Of a stretch of 11,443 nt of DNA, positions 8,417-11,443 are shown in pieces. The notes under the pieces were generated by a model, which was not told the origin of the DNA, ran no database searches, and was given only the letters and a program-made list of their open reading frames with translations. Numbering within the stretch: the first letter of the stretch is position 1; each line of letters starts with the position of its first letter. Made by a program: the position numbers and the translations under genes. Location of the stretch: positions 1-11,443 of the forward strand of contig JAMOOS010000167.1 of NCBI GenBank assembly GCA_027065245.1, written 5' to 3'. This DNA is from Desulfuromonadaceae bacterium (GTDB lineage Bacteria > Desulfobacterota > Desulfuromonadia > Desulfuromonadales > Desulfuromonadaceae).

Positions 8417-8451
8417 AAAAAGGGAACCGCCGGAAGGTGGTTCCCTTTTTT
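8417..8451. terminator. Bidirectional intrinsic terminator between rpsU and GAPDH gene
   Basis: A 15-bp stem (8417-8431 with 8436-8450, one G-U pair) encloses the loop GGAA. The outer arms are five A on the left and five or six T on the right, so the hairpin carries a U tract when read from either strand. It lies 31 nt after the rpsU stop and 23 nt beyond the end of the converging GAPDH gene, as expected for a shared terminator. Confidence 0.9.
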
Positions 8452-8474
8452 GTTGCCCGTTATGCCGTTTGCGC

Positions 8475-9914
8475 TTAGCGCGGCAGGGTCGGCAGGTTGA
8501 GGCCGACAATCTCTTTTACCAGACCGACCACCTGGCAGCTGTAGCCGTATTCGTTGTCGTACCACACATAGAGTACGCAGCGGTTGCCGTCGACGATGGT
8601 GGCGAGGGAATCGACCACGCCGGCGTGACGGGCACCGACAAAATCGGTGGATACCACCTCCGGCGAGTTGGTGTAGTCGATCTGATCCTGCAGCGGCGAG
8701 TTGAGGGAGATGTCGCGCAGGTGGGTGTTCAGCTCTTCAACACTGGTCTCTTTACCCAGAGTCAGGTTGAGGATAGCCATGGAGACGTTGGGAGTTGGAA
8801 CGCGAATGGCGTTGCCGGTGAGTTTGCCGGCCAGTTCCGGTAGCGCCTTGGCTACTGCTTTGGCGGCGCCGGTTTCGGTAAGGACCATGTTGAGCGGCGC
8901 ACTGCGACCGCGGCGCGGTTTTTTGTGGTAGTTGTCGATAAGGTTCTGATCGTTGGTGAAGGCGTGGCAGGTCTCCACGTGGCCGTTGACGATGCCGAAT
9001 TTGTCCTGTACCGCTTTGAGTACCGGCACAATGGCGTTGGTGGTGCAGCTGGCGGCGGAAAAGATGTTTTCGTCGGCGGTGATGAGCTCGTTGTTAACGC
9101 CGAAGACGATGTTGGGGATATCACCTTTGCCGGGGGCGGTGAGGATAACCTTGGACACCCCTTTGGCTTGCAGGTGGCGGCTCAGGCCGTCGCGGTCGCG
9201 CCATTTGCCGGTATTGTCGATAACGATGGCGTTGTCGATGCCGTATTGGGTGTAGTCAATTTCATCCGGGGCGTCGGCGTAGATGATGCGAATCATGTTG
9301 CCGTTGGCGATGATGGCGTTTTCCTCCTCATCGACCTTGATAACACCCTGAAAGCGACCGTGGACCGAATCGCGCCGCAGCAGACTGGCGCGTTTGATTA
9401 GATCTTCGCTGCTGCTTTTGCGTACCACGGCGGCACGCACGCGCAGTTTGTCACCACCACCGGTCTGTTCGATGAGGATACGCGCCAGCAGACGACCGAT
9501 GCGACCGAAGCCGTACAGCACCACGTCGCGCGGTTCTTCCAGAATCGAGGTGCGGCCGGTATTCAGCTCCGCCAGTTGTGCGGCGACAAAGGCGTCGATA
9601 TCGCCGCCCTGTTCCATGAAACGGGTGGTGAGCTTGCCTAAATCAACCTTGCCGGGAGCCAGGTCCAGTTCACTGATTGCTGCCAGAACGGGAAAACTGT
9701 CGCGTACCGAGATCTCGCTGTCGAGGATCTGGCGAGCAAAACGGTGGGCGCGTAGAATTCCCACCGGCGTCTTGTTTACCAGTGAACGCCCGTATATGTT
9801 GATGTTGACTCCCTGTTTGCGATACAGGCTGCCGAGCATCGGCAGCATCTCCTCCGCTAGGTCGATGCGCTGGGTCCAGTCTTCCAGATAACGTTCCGCT
9901 TTGTTGCAGTCCAT
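8475..9914 (-). CDS. Glyceraldehyde-3-phosphate dehydrogenase, long form with N-terminal extension
   Basis: The protein has 479 residues, against about 335 for classical GAPDH. Residues 1-128 form an extra N-terminal region (with INIYGRSLVNKTPVGILRAHRFAR) shared with a GAPDH subgroup known from Pseudomonas and Vibrio. The Rossmann domain starts with GFGRIGR at 135-141. The catalytic domain has SAASCTTNAIVPVL with Cys290 as nucleophile, and His317 in CHAFTND, 27 residues later as in ordinary GAPDH. The later TGNAIRVPTPNVS and WYDNEYGYS are also conserved. It should interconvert glyceraldehyde-3-phosphate and 1,3-bisphosphoglycerate in the cytoplasm. The end of the second strand reads AAVVRK (161-166), without the Asp that normally selects NAD, so NADP use or dual cofactor use is possible (inference). 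The ATG at 9912-9914 has AGGA 8 nt upstream on the minus strand. The gene is divergent from fba. The symbol (gapA, gapB or other) cannot be fixed from sequence. Confidence 0.93.
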   Translation of the reverse strand: MDCNKAERYLEDWTQRIDLAEEMLPMLGSLYRKQGVNINIYGRSLVNKTPVGILRAHRFARQILDSEISVRDSFPVLAAISELDLAPGKVDLGKLTTRFMEQGGDIDAFVAAQLAELNTGRTSILEEPRDVVLYGFGRIGRLLARILIEQTGGGDKLRVRAAVVRKSSSEDLIKRASLLRRDSVHGRFQGVIKVDEEENAIIANGNMIRIIYADAPDEIDYTQYGIDNAIVIDNTGKWRDRDGLSRHLQAKGVSKVILTAPGKGDIPNIVFGVNNELITADENIFSAASCTTNAIVPVLKAVQDKFGIVNGHVETCHAFTNDQNLIDNYHKKPRRGRSAPLNMVLTETGAAKAVAKALPELAGKLTGNAIRVPTPNVSMAILNLTLGKETSVEELNTHLRDISLNSPLQDQIDYTNSPEVVSTDFVGARHAGVVDSLATIVDGNRCVLYVWYDNEYGYSCQVVGLVKEIVGLNLPTLPR

Positions 9915-9935
9915 GGGTCGGTTCCTTTTGTTGGG

Positions 9936-9964
9936 TTGGAAATAACGCAGTAGTAGTGTATGCT
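9936..9964 (+). promoter_or_regulatory. Candidate promoter of fba
   Basis: TTGGAA at 9936-9941 (four of six matches to the -35 consensus) is 17 bp from TATGCT at 9959-9964 (four of six to the -10). Initiation near 9971 would give a leader of roughly 147 nt containing both inverted repeats. This is a moderate match only, chosen because it is the best-spaced pair in the gap. Confidence 0.4.
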
Positions 9965-9982
9965 TTGGACAATTTTAAGAGA

Positions 9983-9995
9983 GCCCGAAACGGGC
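9983..9995. repeat. Inverted repeat GCCCG-AAA-CGGGC
   Basis: A perfect 5-bp stem with a 3-nt loop lies about 12 nt after the predicted fba start point. No T run follows, so it is not an intrinsic terminator. It may be a regulator site or a leader hairpin, or chance in GC-rich DNA. Confidence 0.4.
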
Positions 9996-10062
9996 GTATC
10001 CTAATCGAATTTGCCCTGTTTATCAACCGAATTGTCGCAGCGGCGCCCCGGTCGGAGCGTCG

Positions 10063-10080
10063 GATGCCGGTAACGGCATC
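10063..10080. repeat. Inverted repeat GATGCCG-GTAA-CGGCATC
   Basis: A perfect 7-bp stem with a 4-nt GTAA loop lies 37 nt before the fba start codon. It has no downstream T run. Its placement in the leader, just upstream of the ribosome binding site, is compatible with an operator or an mRNA hairpin. No regulator can be named from it. Confidence 0.5.
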
Positions 10081-10117
10081 GGTAATGGGAAATCAACACA
10101 GTTTAAAGAGGTGCACA

Positions 10118-11104
10118 ATGACACAGAATACCATCCACTACAGTGAACTCGGCCTGGTCAATACCCGCGAGATGTTTGCTGCCGCCGTCGATGGCGGCTA
10201 CGCCATTCCCGCCTACAATTTTAATAATATGGAACAGTTGCAGGCAATTATCACTGCCTGCGTGGAAACAGCGTCGCCGGTGATTGTGCAGGTGAGCAGC
10301 GGCGCGCGCAACTACGCCAACGCTGTCATGCTGCGCGGATTAGCTTCGGGGGCGGTGGCCATGGCGCGCCAGATGGGCTCGCAGATTCCCATCTGCCTGC
10401 ATCTGGATCACGGCGATTCATTTGAGTTGTGCAAATCATGTATCGACGCCGGGTTTTCCTCGGTGATGATCGACGGATCCCATCTGCCTTATGATGAAAA
10501 TGTCGCCGTTACCCGCCAGGTGGTGGAATATGCGCATAAGTTCGATGTCAGCGTCGAGGGGGAGCTGGGGGTGCTGGCCGGGATTGAGGACGAGGTGCAG
10601 GCGGAGCGATCCACCTATACCCAGCCGGACGAGGTGGAGGATTTTGTCGGCAAAACCGGGGTTGATTCTCTGGCCATCTCCATTGGTACCAGTCACGGTG
10701 CCTATAAATTCAAGCTCGCTCCCGGCGAGGAGGTGCCGCCGTTGCGTTTTGATATCCTCGCCGAGGTGGAACAGCGGATTCCGGGCTTCCCCATTGTGCT
10801 GCATGGCGCTTCCAGCGTGGTGCCGGAATATGTGCAGCTGATCAACCAGTACGGCGGCAATCTCGACGGGGCTGTCGGCGTGCCGGAAGAGCAGCTGCGT
10901 CGCGCCGCTAACAGCGCCGTGTGTAAAATCAATATCGATTCCGATGGGCGCCTGGCCATGACCGCCAAGGTGCGTGAGTATCTGGCCAATAACCCGAGTG
11001 AGTTTGACCCGCGCAAATATCTGGGCGCGGCGCGGGCGGAACTGGTAAAATTGATGAAGCACAAAAATGAACAGGTGCTCGGCAGCGCCGGTAAGGGCTG
11101 TTGA
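10118..11104 (+). CDS. fba: Fructose-bisphosphate aldolase, class II
   Basis: The enzyme reversibly cleaves fructose-1,6-bisphosphate to dihydroxyacetone phosphate and glyceraldehyde-3-phosphate, using a divalent metal, usually zinc. The 328-residue barrel protein shows the class II signatures: PAYNFNNMEQLQAI near the N-terminus, and LHLDHGDS with Asp97 (catalytic) and His98 (metal). These are followed by VMIDGSHLPYDENV, VEGELGVLAGIED, SIGTSHGAYKF with His193 (metal), VLHGASSVV with His229 (metal), and NIDSDGRLAM, which contacts phosphate. The ATG at 10118 is preferred because AAAGAGGTG at 10105-10113 lies just upstream and the family begins here; the open frame extends back to 9956 but through non-conserved sequence. 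It is divergent from the GAPDH gene, whose substrate it makes, and is followed after 24 nt by a rubredoxin gene. Assignment to class II is firm; ketose specificity for FBP rather than tagatose-bisphosphate is inferred. Confidence 0.95.
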   Translation: MTQNTIHYSELGLVNTREMFAAAVDGGYAIPAYNFNNMEQLQAIITACVETASPVIVQVSSGARNYANAVMLRGLASGAVAMARQMGSQIPICLHLDHGDSFELCKSCIDAGFSSVMIDGSHLPYDENVAVTRQVVEYAHKFDVSVEGELGVLAGIEDEVQAERSTYTQPDEVEDFVGKTGVDSLAISIGTSHGAYKFKLAPGEEVPPLRFDILAEVEQRIPGFPIVLHGASSVVPEYVQLINQYGGNLDGAVGVPEEQLRRAANSAVCKINIDSDGRLAMTAKVREYLANNPSEFDPRKYLGAARAELVKLMKHKNEQVLGSAGKGC

Positions 11105-11128
11105 GGCGAAAACACGGGGGAGGATATA

Positions 11129-11293
11129 ATGCAGAAATATGTGTGCGGGCCATGCGGTCACGTGTACGATCCGGCGCTGGGAGATAACCTGGCCGACATT
11201 GCTCCAGGCACCGACTTTGCCGATCTTCCCGCTGATTGGCTCTGTCCGGTATGCGGTGTACCCAAGGAAGATTTTGAGGTTTTTGACGAGTAA
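11129..11293 (+). CDS. Rubredoxin
   Basis: This 54-residue protein is a small iron-sulfur-free electron carrier that holds one iron through four cysteines. All four ligands are present: Cys6 and Cys9 (VCGPCGHVYDP) and Cys39 and Cys42 (WLCPVCGVPKEDFE). The acidic composition, the conserved Tyr4, Tyr13 and Trp37, and the full length match single-domain rubredoxins. The ATG at 11129 follows a strong GGGGGAGGA at 11116-11124. It starts 24 nt after the fba stop with no terminator or promoter evident between them, so it is probably co-transcribed with fba, and it ends at an intrinsic terminator. Such rubredoxins typically pass electrons to superoxide reductase, rubrerythrin or rubredoxin:oxygen oxidoreductase in anaerobes; no such partner is visible here, so its role is open. 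Confidence 0.95.
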   Translation: MQKYVCGPCGHVYDPALGDNLADIAPGTDFADLPADWLCPVCGVPKEDFEVFDE

Positions 11294-11317
11294 AAGGATT
11301 TACGCTCGGCAAATAAT

Positions 11318-11355
11318 CGGGGCAGCGTAATTTATATACGCTGCCCCGGTTTTTG
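11318..11355 (+). terminator. Intrinsic terminator after rubredoxin
   Basis: A 12-bp perfect stem (11318-11329 with 11337-11348, core GGGGCAGCGTA) closes over a short AT loop and is followed by GTTTTTG. It lies 25 nt after the rubredoxin stop. On the opposite strand the downstream side is only AT-rich, not a T run, so it is less clearly a terminator for the converging gene. Confidence 0.9.
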
Positions 11356-11381
11356 TTTACGCTGGAACAGCAGGTATTTGA

Positions 11382-11443
11382 TCAGGACGAGACGGGCAGG
11401 TCTTTGCCGCGCGTGGGTTTCATGAAATAGTAACCCTGACCGT
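11382..11443 (-). CDS. C-terminal end of a probable EAL-domain protein (rest outside window)
   Basis: Reading leftward on the minus strand from the right edge, 19 codons end in TGA (complement of 11382-11384). The peptide is GQGYYFMKPTRGKDLPVSS. The GQGYYF-x-KP pattern is the usual last strand of EAL domains, which hydrolyse cyclic di-GMP, where the family commonly reads QGYxFxxP. With so little sequence, the catalytic ELL/EVL and other metal-binding motifs cannot be checked, and an inactive or receptor-type EAL protein is equally possible. The gene converges on fba-rubredoxin. Confidence 0.55.
   Translation of the reverse strand, partial: GQGYYFMKPTRGKDLPVSS

Larger units (their letters stand above)
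9915..10117. promoter_or_regulatory. Divergent intergenic region between GAPDH gene and fba
   Basis: This 203-bp gap lies between the starts of two glycolytic genes and must hold their promoters. It contains the candidate fba promoter and two short hairpins listed separately. It also has a 7-bp inverted pair, GACAATT at 9968-9974 and AATTGTC at 10030-10036, whose significance is uncertain. I found no convincing -35/-10 pair for the GAPDH gene on the minus strand. Confidence 0.6.

Noticed and set aside
8382..8843. A 153-codon + strand frame starting at the end of rpsU
   Set aside because: It runs through the terminator hairpin and then antisense to the well-supported GAPDH gene, with no ribosome binding site or recognisable domain.
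9956..10117. Upstream in-frame extension of fba by 54 codons
   Set aside because: The extra sequence is unlike any aldolase N-terminus and contains the predicted promoter and leader hairpins; ATG at 10118 has a good ribosome binding site.
11139..11330. A 63-codon + strand frame over the rubredoxin region
   Set aside because: It is a shifted reading of the rubredoxin gene; the frame starting at 11129 has all four metal-binding cysteines and a strong ribosome binding site.
1..11443. Search for CRISPR arrays, insertion sequences, attachment sites, tRNA genes or toxin-antitoxin/defence genes
   Set aside because: I saw no regularly spaced direct repeats, transposase or integrase motifs, tRNA cloverleaf, or defence-type genes; gene content is uniform housekeeping metabolism with even composition.

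Overview
The window is an ordinary, well-packed piece of bacterial chromosome carrying central carbohydrate metabolism. I see no mobile element, CRISPR array, tRNA or rRNA gene, and no clearly undescribed system. The coding sequence is GC-rich with strong G/C third-position bias, which produces many long spurious antisense frames. Three things suggest an anaerobic or microaerophilic proteobacterium of the former Deltaproteobacteria (Desulfobacterota/Desulfuromonadia-like): the S21 sequence, which is not the gammaproteobacterial type; a small rubredoxin; and the long-form GAPDH. This placement is inference from protein character, not from a search.

Region 1 (1-8029, + strand) is a tightly coupled glycogen/alpha-glucan operon: the 3' end of a GH57 glycosidase, then malQ (4-alpha-glucanotransferase), glgB (branching enzyme), glgA (ADP-glucose glycogen synthase) and glgP (glycogen phosphorylase). 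Gaps between genes are 2, 5 and 1 nt, and glgA and glgP overlap by 8 nt, so co-transcription and translational coupling are very likely. Synthesis (GlgA elongates, GlgB branches) and breakdown (GlgP phosphorolysis, MalQ disproportionation, GH57 hydrolysis or transfer) are therefore encoded together. The ADP-glucose pyrophosphorylase gene glgC is not in the window; it could lie upstream or elsewhere.

Region 2 (8030-8474) holds a weak possible terminator for the operon, a promoter with a perfect -35 box, the small rpsU gene (ribosomal protein S21, probable GTG start) and a strong symmetrical hairpin. That hairpin can end rpsU on the + strand and the converging GAPDH gene on the - strand.

Region 3 (8475-11355) holds a long-form glyceraldehyde-3-phosphate dehydrogenase on the - strand, divergent from a class II fructose-bisphosphate aldolase gene on the + strand. 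Their shared 203-bp intergenic region has a candidate fba promoter and two short inverted repeats. A 54-residue rubredoxin gene follows fba after 24 nt and ends at a strong intrinsic terminator. GAPDH and aldolase catalyse nearby steps of glycolysis/gluconeogenesis and connect logically with the glycogen operon.

Region 4 (11382-11443, - strand) is the last 19 codons of a gene whose C-terminus resembles that of EAL-domain cyclic-di-GMP phosphodiesterases.
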